Notes: generated from the letters alone by a model not told the origin. Positions 46,602 through 56,076 are shown, counted from the first letter of the stretch. The stretch is DNA of 64,000 bases from Helicobacter valdiviensis (GCF_003245365.1 NZ_NBIU01000007.1:1-64000); one strand, 5' to 3'. Translations and numbers: made by a program.

Positions 46602-48248
46602 ATGATAATCTCTTTGGTCTTTAGCAAGATTAATACCCTTAAAGAAGATATGAAAGTGAGAGACTTCTTCTTACAAGCCATCTTTAAGAGTGCTCACAAT
46701 CTCTCCCCTACTTTCTCTTTTAATGAAACTTCTTTGCAAATTTGTCTAGAAGGTGAAGAAAAGGAATTGTTAGAATTTTGTAATACACTACAAAATATAA
46801 TCCCTCTCTCACTGCAATGGACTTTTAAAGAATTAATTCAAGTTACAACTCCCTATGAAAACTCCCAACTAGATTTTAAAAACTTCTCTTATTTTAGCCC
46901 ACAAGAACTAGCCAACATCACCCAAAAAAACTCTTCAAACTTTTGCAATCTTTGGCAAAATTTCATAGGTTACCAACAAGAAAAACTCACCCTTATAGAA
47001 AATGGAGAGAAAATTCCTATCCAAAATGCTAAGGATTTACAAATTGCTCTAGACAAAATCTCTAAAAAACTTATAGCAAAAGAAGAAGTATTTATTAAAA
47101 CCTCTATGGGCAAGAAATCTCTAGTTTTACTAGATGAAAATACACCAACACCTATCAATGAAGACTTTACTTTTATGCCTTTTTGCCTCAATAGTGCCCA
47201 AACTTTTTTTGTAGCCTCCAAAGAAGAATTAGAAGCATTAGCCACTCTTGAAAAGCCTATCATTTCTTTGCGTCACAAAAGCATTTTTAAAGACTTCTTT
47301 CCTACTAGAGAAGTATCTTGCATTCTTCCTTACGATCCTATTCTCTTACTTTTGGCTCAATTCTTAGAAAATTATAATGGACTTTACTTGCTCCCTATAG
47401 GAGAAGAAAAAATCCAAAATGGAATTTGCGCCTTTTTTGCTAAAGATATTCCCTCCCCCAAAATTACTCTTGGTTCTAATGCTATCATTATCCCCCACAT
47501 TTTTAAGCAAACTAATATTCTACAAGCCTTCAAGCATAAAATAGAAGAGGAAGAACTTCATAATATCAATGCACTCTATCTTGGCAAAGAAGAAAGTTTG
47601 GTTTTAATGTATTTACAGCAAACTTTCAAGCTAACGCTACCTATAAGCTTTCAAACTAATCCAAAACTTATTTTAAAAACCCTAAATACCTTTAATGAAA
47701 CCACTCAAAAATTAGTAAAAAATTTTACCACTCCTAATGAAACTACTATCCATTATCTCCAAAGCTTTCAAGAGGAAAGTAGAATTTCAAAAAATATTTT
47801 GGATTTAATAGGTGTTTGTGGTTTATTTTTAGGATTTTCCACAAAAGAAAATTTAGAAGATGCACTCAAAGAAGCTTATAACAACCTACTTTTAAATGCT
47901 AAAAATTTTATGGGAAATAAGGGTCCAAGAATTGATTTTAAACTAGAAAAAAATGAAGAAGGCATCTTTTTAAATCCATTAAAAACTATTTGTTCTACAA
48001 TGAGCTTCCATCTAGCAGGTGTAGATAAAGAATTACTAAGTTTTGGGATTTTAGATTCCTTAGCAGAATTTTTTGCAAACTTCTTACGCGATTTAGAAGA
48101 AAACTACCAAACAAAAAATGTCCTCATCTGCGGAGAACTCTTTGCAAACAAGCAATTCTTAGATCAATTTATCCACTATTATCCCAAATTTTCAGAAATT
48201 TTACCACTTGATTTTTGTGATACAATCCCTACTAAAGTATTTAAATGA
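46602..48248 (+). CDS. hydE: HydE-like protein of the hydrogenase operon
   Basis: 548-aa protein beginning right after the hydD stop. It resembles H. pylori HP0635, the fifth gene of the hydABCDE operon; in the middle it has SLRHKSIFKDFFP and near the C-terminus CSTMSFHLAG. No enzymatic motif was recognised. Given position, a role in hydrogenase maturation or stability is likely (epsilonproteobacterial HydE has been linked to hydrogenase activity). It is distinct from the radical-SAM HydE of [FeFe] hydrogenases. Confidence 0.75.
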   Translation: MIISLVFSKINTLKEDMKVRDFFLQAIFKSAHNLSPTFSFNETSLQICLEGEEKELLEFCNTLQNIIPLSLQWTFKELIQVTTPYENSQLDFKNFSYFSPQELANITQKNSSNFCNLWQNFIGYQQEKLTLIENGEKIPIQNAKDLQIALDKISKKLIAKEEVFIKTSMGKKSLVLLDENTPTPINEDFTFMPFCLNSAQTFFVASKEELEALATLEKPIISLRHKSIFKDFFPTREVSCILPYDPILLLLAQFLENYNGLYLLPIGEEKIQNGICAFFAKDIPSPKITLGSNAIIIPHIFKQTNILQAFKHKIEEEELHNINALYLGKEESLVLMYLQQTFKLTLPISFQTNPKLILKTLNTFNETTQKLVKNFTTPNETTIHYLQSFQEESRISKNILDLIGVCGLFLGFSTKENLEDALKEAYNNLLLNAKNFMGNKGPRIDFKLEKNEEGIFLNPLKTICSTMSFHLAGVDKELLSFGILDSLAEFFANFLRDLEENYQTKNVLICGELFANKQFLDQFIHYYPKFSEILPLDFCDTIPTKVFK

Positions 48249-48304
48249 TTTTATATCCCCCCAAATACTAAAGTTTAATTTACTTAAATATCACAAAGGC
48301 TTTC

Positions 48305-48327
48305 AAGCTTCTTTGAAGCTTTATTTT
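48305..48327 (+). terminator. Terminator after the hydrogenase operon
   Basis: AAGCTTC (48305-48311) pairs with GAAGCTT (48315-48321) around TTT and is followed by TATTTT. Confidence 0.6.
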
Positions 48328-48658
48328 AAGTATTAAGATTTTATTATTTTGCATTTTATCTTTTTTGCTCAATCCTTCAATACTTTTTTTAATCTTAATT
48401 TTATTACAAACAAAAAAGTATTTAAAATTAAATTTGCAAAGATTAAAATTTGAAAAAGATTAGAAAAATTAGATTTCCAAGCATTAAAAGAAAAATAAAT
48501 TCTTCCATTTTTAAGCTAAAAACATTAAATTATTAAATTTATATTAAAACTTATACTTATATATTATTTTTAAAATTTATAATTATATTTATAAAAAATA
48601 AATATTTTTTAAATAAAAACTACATATAATTTTACCACTTTAATATTAGGAGGATATT
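48328..48658. other. AT-rich spacer before dba-dsbI
   Basis: About 330 bp of very AT-rich DNA between the hydrogenase terminator and dba. It holds only the dba promoter (TATAAT at 48625-48630) and its ribosome-binding site. Nothing else is recognised. Confidence 0.5.
48625..48630 (+). promoter_or_regulatory. -10 box of dba-dsbI
   Basis: TATAAT at 48625-48630, 28 bp before the dba ATG. The leader ends in TAGGAGGATATT. Confidence 0.6.
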
Positions 48659-48826
48659 ATGGAATTTACTATACTTGTTTTATTAGCAATTTCTATATTG
48701 CTGATTTTGATTAAACCCCAAAGAGAAAAATTAATTTTTGGTATTTTTCTTGCAGGAGCTTGCCTTAACTATTTTATGTATTTAGTTGCAAGTTTTGACT
48801 CTGTTATTCCTAGTGGAAATTGGTAA
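48659..48826 (+). CDS. dba: Dba-like small membrane protein (DsbI partner)
   Basis: 55-aa protein with a strong TAGGAGG ribosome-binding site. Two hydrophobic segments (about 3-18 and 25-45) flank KPQREKL, and it ends in IPSGNW. It starts the dba-dsbI operon: dsbI follows 9 bp later, with AAGGAG lying just after the dba stop. In Campylobacter the small Dba protein is co-expressed with DsbI and is needed for its function or stability. Identification rests on position, size and these motifs. Confidence 0.75.
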   Translation: MEFTILVLLAISILLILIKPQREKLIFGIFLAGACLNYFMYLVASFDSVIPSGNW

Positions 48827-48835
48827 GGAGTTGGT

Positions 48836-50431
48836 ATGAATACATATATGAGTAAAAATGATCAATATTTTTATCTTTTTATGGCTACAGCTGTATTGCT
48901 AATACTTGCTATTCCTGTAGGATTTGCCAACATATATTTAGGTTATTTTCACAACGAATCTCCCTGCACTCTTTGCTGGTTTGAACGCATTGGAATGGTA
49001 GTTATTGGAATTTTGGGTATGTTTATCTTGCGTTATGGTCCCCAAATAAAATATATAGTATGTGTATTTTTATTTGCAGGGTATGGGATATATATGGGTG
49101 TCCGCCATACTGCTAGTTGGTGGCAAAGAGATATTGGCATAGGACTTGGCGATAAGTTAGTGGGGGCACATACTTATACTTGGGCTGTTGTAGTTTATTG
49201 GTGTGTTGTGGTGGTTATGGGATTAGCCCTCCTTTTTATCCATAAAAAAAGCTCTATGATGCGTGATTTAAGTCATGAGAAAGTAGAGGCAAAACCTCTA
49301 AACACATATTCTAAAATAGTTATCATTGCTTCTTTTTTAGTGGTTTGTTCTAATGCTTTTCAAGCTTTAATTATAAATGGTATCCCACCATTTACTGGCA
49401 AATCTAATCCTGATCGCTTAACTTTTGATATGAGTATTATGACTAAAACTTGGACAACTGAAGTTTGGAGCAGACTTTTTAAATTCAATCTACTTGGAAA
49501 AAATACTCCCGAAAATGTTTATATTAAAGATTTAATAGAACCTAGTGGTTTGCAAATCCAAAGAGATAGCTCTGAAGGTGCATTTGAGCTTCATAAAAGT
49601 ATTACCCCTCTTAGTCAAGACTATGAAATTTCTATTCCTAAGCTTAGCAACTTTAAATCACTCAATGCAATTGCCTACCATAAAGAAAATGATGAATTTG
49701 CACTCATTAGCAATGAAATGGCAGTAGCCTACACTAAGGATTTTAAAAATTCTACTGGCTATGTTTTGTTTGATAAAACTAATGGTTATGATATGAAATA
49801 TATCGTCGATGCAACTTTTATAGGAGATAAACTAATTATAGGAGCTTTCAATAAAACCTTTAGTGGCATTCAAAAAGTAGATACAAATACCACAATCGAT
49901 CCTATGTTAGAATGGCAAGCCTTTAAAGAGACAAGTGGTTCTATCATGCCTGCTTTTTACACAAATAAAAACAATTGGCTTGAACCTTCAAGAAAATATA
50001 TTCTAACCATTAGAGCTAAACAAAACTATGTGCATTCTTATGCAAGTGATGGAGAATTTTTATATCTTCTTAGCATACCCAATAAATTTAGTCCTAAACT
50101 CATTTTATCCTATGCAAGCACTAAAGACTATATGCTAAGTGGCGAAACACCTTTAAGTGTGGCTCCCCATTTAAAGCTTAAGGATAATAGGAGTATTAAT
50201 GACTACTATATTGTTGCAAGCAGTATCGTAGGGGATAAAATGCTTGCTTTAAGTATGCGTTATAGCACAATGCTTGTGATTGATTATAAAAATGCCAAGA
50301 TTATAGATGCCTATGAAATTCAAGGTTTAGATAATCCAAAATCTATGGCAATCAAAGAAGATATACTTTATATTTTAGACAGAACTAACAACAAAAAAGA
50401 TATTATAAAAACCTACAAAAATCCACTTTAA
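48836..50431 (+). CDS. dsbI: DsbI, DsbB-family thiol oxidase with periplasmic propeller-like domain
   Basis: 531-aa membrane protein. The N-terminal third is DsbB-like, with four helices plus a fifth (about 162-180). The redox pair is Cys44-Cys47 in SPCTLCWFERIG. The rest (about 190-531) is a large periplasmic domain with repeated beta-strand segments, as in DsbI of Helicobacter and Campylobacter. No second cysteine pair is visible in the other periplasmic loop. It re-oxidises a periplasmic Dsb oxidoreductase and passes electrons to quinone. Confidence 0.87.
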   Translation: MNTYMSKNDQYFYLFMATAVLLILAIPVGFANIYLGYFHNESPCTLCWFERIGMVVIGILGMFILRYGPQIKYIVCVFLFAGYGIYMGVRHTASWWQRDIGIGLGDKLVGAHTYTWAVVVYWCVVVVMGLALLFIHKKSSMMRDLSHEKVEAKPLNTYSKIVIIASFLVVCSNAFQALIINGIPPFTGKSNPDRLTFDMSIMTKTWTTEVWSRLFKFNLLGKNTPENVYIKDLIEPSGLQIQRDSSEGAFELHKSITPLSQDYEISIPKLSNFKSLNAIAYHKENDEFALISNEMAVAYTKDFKNSTGYVLFDKTNGYDMKYIVDATFIGDKLIIGAFNKTFSGIQKVDTNTTIDPMLEWQAFKETSGSIMPAFYTNKNNWLEPSRKYILTIRAKQNYVHSYASDGEFLYLLSIPNKFSPKLILSYASTKDYMLSGETPLSVAPHLKLKDNRSINDYYIVASSIVGDKMLALSMRYSTMLVIDYKNAKIIDAYEIQGLDNPKSMAIKEDILYILDRTNNKKDIIKTYKNPL

Positions 50432-50439
50432 GAGTTATA

Positions 50440-50457
50440 GGGAAGTCCCCCCTTCCC
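50440..50457 (+). terminator. Hairpin after dsbI
   Basis: GGGAAG (50440-50445) pairs with CTTCCC (50452-50457). A second 7-bp stem AAGTATA/TATACTT follows at 50467-50485. Between the convergent dsbI and phosphomutase genes, so probably transcript ends; there is no strong T-run. Confidence 0.5.
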
Positions 50458-50504
50458 ACCTCTTTTAAGTATAAATACTATACTTATTCCTTATTTTTAA
50501 ACCT

Positions 50505-51872
50505 TTATCCCACATTTTCTAAAAGTTCTAAAAGCTTCTCTTCATAAAAGTCCATTTTTTCTTTAGATTTTGCTTCAAAGCGGGTAACTAAAACTGGGGT
50601 GGTATTACTTGCTCTAATAAGCCCCCAACCCTCTTTAAAAATCACTCTTACTCCATCTATTTCTACAATCTCTACTATTTTGGGAAAATCTTTAGGAGGA
50701 TTTTTAAGGGCTTCTTTTAGCCTATCAATAAGGATAAATTTTTTCTCATCTGTGCTTTCTATCTTTTTTTCATCTGTAGAATATAATTTAGGCAAATCTT
50801 CTAAAACCTTATCAAATGCCATTCCATCTTTTTTCACAAGCTCTAAAAGCCTCAAAAGTGCATAAGTAGCATCATCATAACCAAAATAACGATGCTTAAA
50901 GAAAATATGTCCTGAAACCTCAAAAGCCATATCTGCATTTTGTTCTTTTAACATCACTTTTAAATTGCTATGCCCTGTTTTATACATCAATGTCTTGCCG
51001 ATTTTTGAAATTGCCTCATACATATTTAGCGAACATTTTACCTCGCCTATCACATAAGGATTTTCAATACTATTTGCAAAAATAATAGCAAGCTCATCAC
51101 CTTTATAAATTTTATCCTTTTTAAGCACTGCCAATCTATCCCCATCTCCATCAAAGGCAAATCCGATTCCACCACTTTTTTGCAATTCTTCTTTGATAAA
51201 ACTTAAGTTTTTCTCTTCACTAGGATCTGGATGGTGGTTTGGAAAATTCCCATCTGGCTCCATAAATAAGCCTTTATAGTTGATTTTAAGTCTTTTAAAT
51301 ATCTCTGCAACTCCAAGACTTGCCACGCCATTCCCACAATCTATACAAATAGGCACATCTAAACCTTCTAAAGAGCCAAATTCCTTTACCATAAATTCTA
51401 TATATTTTTCTAATGCGGGTAAAAATTCTGGCTTAACCTCTTTAGTTTGCGGTAAATCTAGCTTGTAAAATTCTTCTTCTAATTTATAGATGTCCTTACC
51501 ATAAAAAGGTTCTTTTAAAAGCGTAATTTTAAAGCCATTATATTCTTTTGGGTTATGAGAACCTGTAATCATCACGCTTCCATCAAGCCTAATTCCATCA
51601 AACTCTTGATAAAGTGCAAAGTAAGCAACCGGCGTAGGAATCTCCCCTAAAGTATAAACCAAAACTCCTGCACTTGCTAAACCTTGAATAAGATAACTAA
51701 AAATCTCACAAGAATGTAATCTTGCATCATAGCCCACCGCTATTGTTTTTCCTCCACGCCTTTTTAGTTCTAAACCTATTAAATACCCAATCTTTACAAC
51801 ATTTTCAAAATTTAGCTCTTTAGGATACACTCCTCTTATATCATACTCTCTAAAAATAGATAATTTTTCCAT
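50505..51872 (-). CDS. algC: Phosphomannomutase/phosphoglucomutase
   Basis: 455-aa alpha-D-phosphohexomutase. The phosphoserine loop is SVMITGSHNPKEYNG, the metal-binding loop GFAFDGDGDRLAV and the C-terminal phosphate site RASNTTPVLVTRFE. It interconverts Man-6-P/Man-1-P or Glc-6-P/Glc-1-P for GDP-mannose or UDP-glucose and hence surface glycans. It resembles H. pylori HP1275 (AlgC). Last gene of the minus-strand run 50.5-56 kb, 12 bp after the amidohydrolase gene. Confidence 0.85.
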   Translation of the reverse strand: MEKLSIFREYDIRGVYPKELNFENVVKIGYLIGLELKRRGGKTIAVGYDARLHSCEIFSYLIQGLASAGVLVYTLGEIPTPVAYFALYQEFDGIRLDGSVMITGSHNPKEYNGFKITLLKEPFYGKDIYKLEEEFYKLDLPQTKEVKPEFLPALEKYIEFMVKEFGSLEGLDVPICIDCGNGVASLGVAEIFKRLKINYKGLFMEPDGNFPNHHPDPSEEKNLSFIKEELQKSGGIGFAFDGDGDRLAVLKKDKIYKGDELAIIFANSIENPYVIGEVKCSLNMYEAISKIGKTLMYKTGHSNLKVMLKEQNADMAFEVSGHIFFKHRYFGYDDATYALLRLLELVKKDGMAFDKVLEDLPKLYSTDEKKIESTDEKKFILIDRLKEALKNPPKDFPKIVEIVEIDGVRVIFKEGWGLIRASNTTPVLVTRFEAKSKEKMDFYEEKLLELLENVG

Positions 51873-51884
51873 TCTCTTTTTCCT

Positions 51885-53111
51885 TTAAAGTTCAATCTTT
51901 TTACCTGCAATATAAAGTGCCTCTACCTCTTTTGCATAAAGGATTAATTGCAATGCAATTTGATCTTTTGCCTCTAATTTAAAAAGTGCAAAATCGCTCA
52001 CATAACCCTTTTGCAAAATCCCTGCTTGTATTCCCATAGGATTATCTTTAAAAGCATAATTACTCACCCCCAAAATAAGTTCTTGTGCTAAAGTTTCTAA
52101 TGGCTCATTTACATAAGCATATAAAGCAATTCTAAGCTCATCTAAAAGACTTAAACTATCATTGGAACTTAAGCCATCTGTTGCAAAAATGGTTTTAAAT
52201 CCATTTTCTTTAAAATCCTTTAAAGAAAGCATTTTATTATTTAAAAGACGGTTGGATCTAGGACAACTAATTACCTTTGCATTAATTGCTTTTAGCACCT
52301 CTCTTATCTCTTGATTTGCTTCTAGTAAATGCACAAAATATGCCCTATGCTCTTTAAAATATTCCAAAAATTCTAAAGGAGTATAAAAAGGCTTACAAGC
52401 CTCTCTAAAAAACTTTTCAAAAAACTCCAAAAAATATCCACTCCCCTTTTGCAGCCATTCTAATTCTGCACTAGATTCCAAAAAATGCACACTAAGAGGT
52501 AAATTTCCCTCACTTGCTAAAGTAAGAACATCTTTTAATAGTTTAGGATGCACTGAATAAGGAGAATGGATAGCAAGTGCTGGATAAAAGCGATTAGAAC
52601 TAAATTTTTGACTTTGGGTTAGCCTTTCTTTTAAATTAGAAAATAAAAAAGGTAAAGCCTCTTCTTTGGATCCTATTGCTTCATTAAAATACAGCACACG
52701 CAAAGGAGAATTTGCCAAAATCTCTAAATCATATCCATAGCTAGAAATAGCCCCCACAAAGCTCACACCACTTTTTAAATTATCTCTAATGGCTTTTTTT
52801 ATGCTATCTTCTAGCCCTTCATCCATCAAATATTCTCTATTTTGTATTACACTATCTAGCCAAGATTCAAAACTACCATATTGCAAAATTCCTGCATTTT
52901 GGGAAAATTCAAAATGTGTATGTAAATTTGCAAATGCGGGTGTTAAAATACATTTCTCATAAAAAGTAGAGGTTTTTGGATTTTTAGCTAAAAGCTCTTG
53001 ATAATTCCCAACCTCTAAAATACCTTCCTCATCATATAAAACTCCACCTTCTTTAAGAATACTAAAAGCATCATCACAAACTAATACATGACTTGCACCT
53101 ATAAGCTCCAT
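51885..53111 (-). CDS. Amidohydrolase of the TrzA/AtzA-type deaminase group, possibly aminofutalosine deaminase
   Basis: 408-aa metal-dependent hydrolase. The metal site is built from NLHTHFEFSQN, AIHSPYSVHP, SVHFLESS and the aspartate in FATDGLSSND. These match COG0402 deaminases such as H. pylori HP0267. Epsilonproteobacteria make menaquinone by the futalosine route, and a related enzyme deaminates aminofutalosine, so that role is plausible but unproven here. It overlaps the mscS stop by one base (TAATG). Confidence 0.7.
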   Translation of the reverse strand: MELIGASHVLVCDDAFSILKEGGVLYDEEGILEVGNYQELLAKNPKTSTFYEKCILTPAFANLHTHFEFSQNAGILQYGSFESWLDSVIQNREYLMDEGLEDSIKKAIRDNLKSGVSFVGAISSYGYDLEILANSPLRVLYFNEAIGSKEEALPFLFSNLKERLTQSQKFSSNRFYPALAIHSPYSVHPKLLKDVLTLASEGNLPLSVHFLESSAELEWLQKGSGYFLEFFEKFFREACKPFYTPLEFLEYFKEHRAYFVHLLEANQEIREVLKAINAKVISCPRSNRLLNNKMLSLKDFKENGFKTIFATDGLSSNDSLSLLDELRIALYAYVNEPLETLAQELILGVSNYAFKDNPMGIQAGILQKGYVSDFALFKLEAKDQIALQLILYAKEVEALYIAGKKIEL

Positions 53112-53965
53112 TACTCTCCCTTTAAAAGTGGCAAGACTTGCGAAGATTGTGCATTATTAATATTAATATCTAGCTTATTATAAGGTATTTCAATCCCTTG
53201 TTTATCAAAAGCAAGCTTAACTTTCTGTGGCAAATTAATCTTTGCACTAAAATAATCTTCACTTTTCACCCAAAATCTTACAAGCAAATCTACACTGCTT
53301 GCACCAAGATTATTCACCCCAACAACAGTGGGAGGCTCTTGTAAAACTATTGCATCCTCTTTAAAAATCTCTTCTAAAATTGTCTTTGCTTTTTGCAAAT
53401 CACTTGTATAAGAAATCCCAAAAATTAAATCCATTCTACGCGTTCTATTAGCATAAATATTTGTAATAGGAGCAGCCACTATGGAAGAATTAGGCAAAAT
53501 CACTACTTGATTATCTGGGGTAATAAGCTTAGTATGGAAAAGATTGATACTCTCTACAATCCCCATAATTCCCGCTACATTAATCAAATCTCCCTTTTTA
53601 AAATGGCGTAAAACCACCAAAATAATTCCACCCGCAAGATTAGATAAAGAATCTTTTAAAGAAAGTGCAATAGCAAGTCCTGCTGTTCCTAAAACTGCAA
53701 TAATTGAAGTAGTTTTTACTCCTAAGTTACTTAATGCTGTAATAATCACCAAAATCAGCAAAGCTACAAAAGCTACATTTTTAAAAAAGCTTCCAAAAGT
53801 TTCATCTTTAGTTGCTTTAATCACTGCCTTTGAAAGATATTTAGAAAGAATTTTTGCAAGATAAAATCCCACAATTAAAATTAAAATTGCACTGATTAAA
53901 TTAGGCAAAAAATCCACCAACCAATCTAGCATTTTATCCAAAATTAACATTATTCTTGCTTCCAT
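53111..53965 (-). CDS. mscS: Small-conductance mechanosensitive channel
   Basis: 284-aa MscS-family channel with three N-terminal helices. The pore helix is Gly/Ala-rich (VLGTAGLAIALSLKDSLSNLAGG region, about 92-114). The beta domain follows with GDLINVAGIMGIVESINL and VILPNSSIVAAPITNI. It opens on hypo-osmotic shock. Starts at ATG after AAGGAAG; the amidohydrolase gene overlaps its stop. Confidence 0.9.
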   Translation of the reverse strand: MEARIMLILDKMLDWLVDFLPNLISAILILIVGFYLAKILSKYLSKAVIKATKDETFGSFFKNVAFVALLILVIITALSNLGVKTTSIIAVLGTAGLAIALSLKDSLSNLAGGIILVVLRHFKKGDLINVAGIMGIVESINLFHTKLITPDNQVVILPNSSIVAAPITNIYANRTRRMDLIFGISYTSDLQKAKTILEEIFKEDAIVLQEPPTVVGVNNLGASSVDLLVRFWVKSEDYFSAKINLPQKVKLAFDKQGIEIPYNKLDININNAQSSQVLPLLKGE

Positions 53966-53974
53966 ATCTCTTCC

Positions 53975-55213
53975 TTAAAGAATTTCTCCATCAATGAAGA
54001 CTTTTTTAACTTTCCCATTTAAAATCCAATCATAATAAGGAGAACTTACCTCGCTAATCACTTCACTCTCTTTAGGATCTAGTAAAACCAAATCCGCATC
54101 ATATCCTACTTCAATAAGACCTTTATTTTTCTCCACTCCCAAAACTAAAGCAGGGTTATAAGAGATAATCTTACTCATTTCTTGCAAACTTAAATGCATT
54201 TCTTTTACAAGCGCACTATAGCATAAAGAATAATAATGCTCTATCATATCCACACCAAAAGAGGCTTCATCAAAAGCTAAATCTTTCTTAGACAAAGAAC
54301 TTTCTGATTGCAAAGAAGTGATTAAATCAATTTCTCCTTTTTTTAAGCGTTTGACAAATTTTTGTCTTGTTTCTTCACTTTTTAGAGGTGGCTTAATCTT
54401 GGCTGCACTGTTATAACCATTGCAAAGATTTTCTGTAAGCATTAAATGATGGATAGAAGTTTGGATAAAAATATCTTTATTTTTTCGCTTTGCTTCTAAT
54501 AAAATTTCCATAGATCTATCCGCACTTACACTTAAAAATACCGATTTTACCCCCATAAAACAAACTACTTCACTAATCTTTGCCACTTCTTTTGTTTCGC
54601 TTAAAGTAGAAATTGCAGGTAGTCCCAATCTCCATGAAAGTTCTCCATCATTCATTACACCATTTGCACTAAGACTTTCATCTTCACAAGCAAAAAACAT
54701 TGGCATTTTCAACATCAAAGAAAATTCACTTGCACGCTTAAGAATATTTCCCTCTTCACTAGATTGTGTATAAATAGCACAAGCACCTTTTTTATATAAA
54801 GTGGATAATTCATTAATACCATAATTCCCACTTGATAGCTTCTCTCCACAACTTGCAACTGCTGGAATAATTTTTGCCTTAAAATCCTCTTTTAAAGCAT
54901 TTAAAAGCTCCACTCCCATTTCTGTGCTAAGAGCAGGATAACAATCTGGCATTAAAACCCCTAAGGTTACCCCGCCTTTTGCCGCTTTATTAGAAAGCTC
55001 AACAAGATTATTTTTAGTAAGTTGAGAATCTTTTACTCTTATATTTAAATCAATCGCACCTGGCAAAAGTATCATACCCTCTGCATTTAAAATCTCTTCC
55101 TCTGCATTAGGCAAAATACTTCTAGCCACCTTTGTAATCTTGCCTCCCTCAATCCTTACATCTCCTCTTTGCTCTTGCTTAGCATCACAAATCATCGCAC
55201 CTTTAATAATCAT
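53975..55213 (-). CDS. Dihydroorotase-like protein lacking catalytic metal ligands
   Basis: 412-aa protein with the overall layout of class I dihydroorotase (PyrC-like), including the N-terminal beta-sandwich, PGAID, and the C-terminal GLIEVGYDADLVLLD. The HxH metal motif after PGAID is NxR (DLNIRV, residues 56-61), and the usual TDHAPH region reads ITSLQSES, so the enzyme is probably inactive. Inactive DHOase homologues can act as structural partners of aspartate carbamoyltransferase (PyrB). A functional pyrC should lie elsewhere. It lies 9 bp upstream of mscS and resembles H. pylori HP0266 by neighbourhood. Confidence 0.75.
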   Translation of the reverse strand: MIIKGAMICDAKQEQRGDVRIEGGKITKVARSILPNAEEEILNAEGMILLPGAIDLNIRVKDSQLTKNNLVELSNKAAKGGVTLGVLMPDCYPALSTEMGVELLNALKEDFKAKIIPAVASCGEKLSSGNYGINELSTLYKKGACAIYTQSSEEGNILKRASEFSLMLKMPMFFACEDESLSANGVMNDGELSWRLGLPAISTLSETKEVAKISEVVCFMGVKSVFLSVSADRSMEILLEAKRKNKDIFIQTSIHHLMLTENLCNGYNSAAKIKPPLKSEETRQKFVKRLKKGEIDLITSLQSESSLSKKDLAFDEASFGVDMIEHYYSLCYSALVKEMHLSLQEMSKIISYNPALVLGVEKNKGLIEVGYDADLVLLDPKESEVISEVSSPYYDWILNGKVKKVFIDGEIL

Positions 55214-55225
55214 TTTAATCCCTTA

Positions 55226-55930
55226 TCAATCTTTTAAATAATATTCTATGGTAGAAACAACACGCACACTTTTGACATAAGGAGTATTATTATCGCGATT
55301 TGTTATGCTAAATTGCCCCTGCGTTGCACTTTTAATCTTTCCCAATGTGCTTTTAGAATCTTGTGCAAACTTATTGGCAACCTCTCTTGCATTAATCGTA
55401 GCTTCTTCAATCATTTGTGGTTTAAGCTCATTAAGCTTAGTATAAAGATACTCTACTTCATAATCATTTATTTTAATGATTATTCCTTCTTTTCCTAATT
55501 CTGCAAGTTTTGTTAAAATCTCTCTACCCAATTCTACTTGTTTAGTATAGAGCAATACCTTTCCAGTTCCCAAATAACGATAAGTAACATTTTTATCCTC
55601 ACCATACATATTGCCAAGCCTATCTGTTACTACAGGAGTTTTTAAAGTAATTTCACTAGATTGGATTCCATTTTTTACAAGGAAATCCATAAGTTTTTTA
55701 GAATCTTGATCTAAATCTCTATAAAGTGCATTCAAATCATTATTTGTTTTACTAAATTGGATAGGCAAAATCATCACATCTGCATTGACTTCTTTTTGAC
55801 TTAATCCCTTTACCACAACGCTTCTTTCTTTTTCTCTAAACTCAAACGCTATCTTGCCTATGCCATACACAAACACCACACTACTTAGTAACAAAAAAAT
55901 CCCAAGTATTCCTGCACTTAGCTTTCCCAT
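55226..55930 (-). CDS. SIMPL (DUF541) domain periplasmic protein
   Basis: 234-aa protein with one N-terminal membrane anchor or signal (about 6-28), followed by a SIMPL domain; ATINAREVANKFAQD and the ending VVSTIEYYLKD are typical. An upstream ATG at 55954 lacks a ribosome-binding site; the ATG at 55930 has AAGGAAACAAG before it and is preferred. The family is oligomeric and of unclear envelope function. It is 12 bp upstream of the DHOase-like gene. Confidence 0.75.
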   Translation of the reverse strand: MGKLSAGILGIFLLLSSVVFVYGIGKIAFEFREKERSVVVKGLSQKEVNADVMILPIQFSKTNNDLNALYRDLDQDSKKLMDFLVKNGIQSSEITLKTPVVTDRLGNMYGEDKNVTYRYLGTGKVLLYTKQVELGREILTKLAELGKEGIIIKINDYEVEYLYTKLNELKPQMIEEATINAREVANKFAQDSKSTLGKIKSATQGQFSITNRDNNTPYVKSVRVVSTIEYYLKD

Positions 55931-55999
55931 CTTGTTTCCTTGCAATAAATTCATTCTTTGTTATTTTACAAAAAAAATTATAAAGTTTTGCTATAAAGG

Positions 56000-56076
56000 T
56001 GGTGTCCACGATGCGATTCGAACGCATGGCCTCACGATTAGGAATCGTGTGCTCTATCCAGCTGAGCTACGAGGAC
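56000..56076 (-). tRNA. tRNA-Arg (anticodon CCT), CCA encoded
   Basis: 77-nt tRNA on the minus strand. The anticodon stem CACGA/TCGTG encloses TTCCTAA with anticodon CCT (reads AGG). D-arm GCTC...GAGC, T-arm ATGCG TTCGAAT CGCAT and 3' ACCA are present. The acceptor stem GTCCTCG/CGTGGAC has a single T-T mismatch at position 5. Confidence 0.93.
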
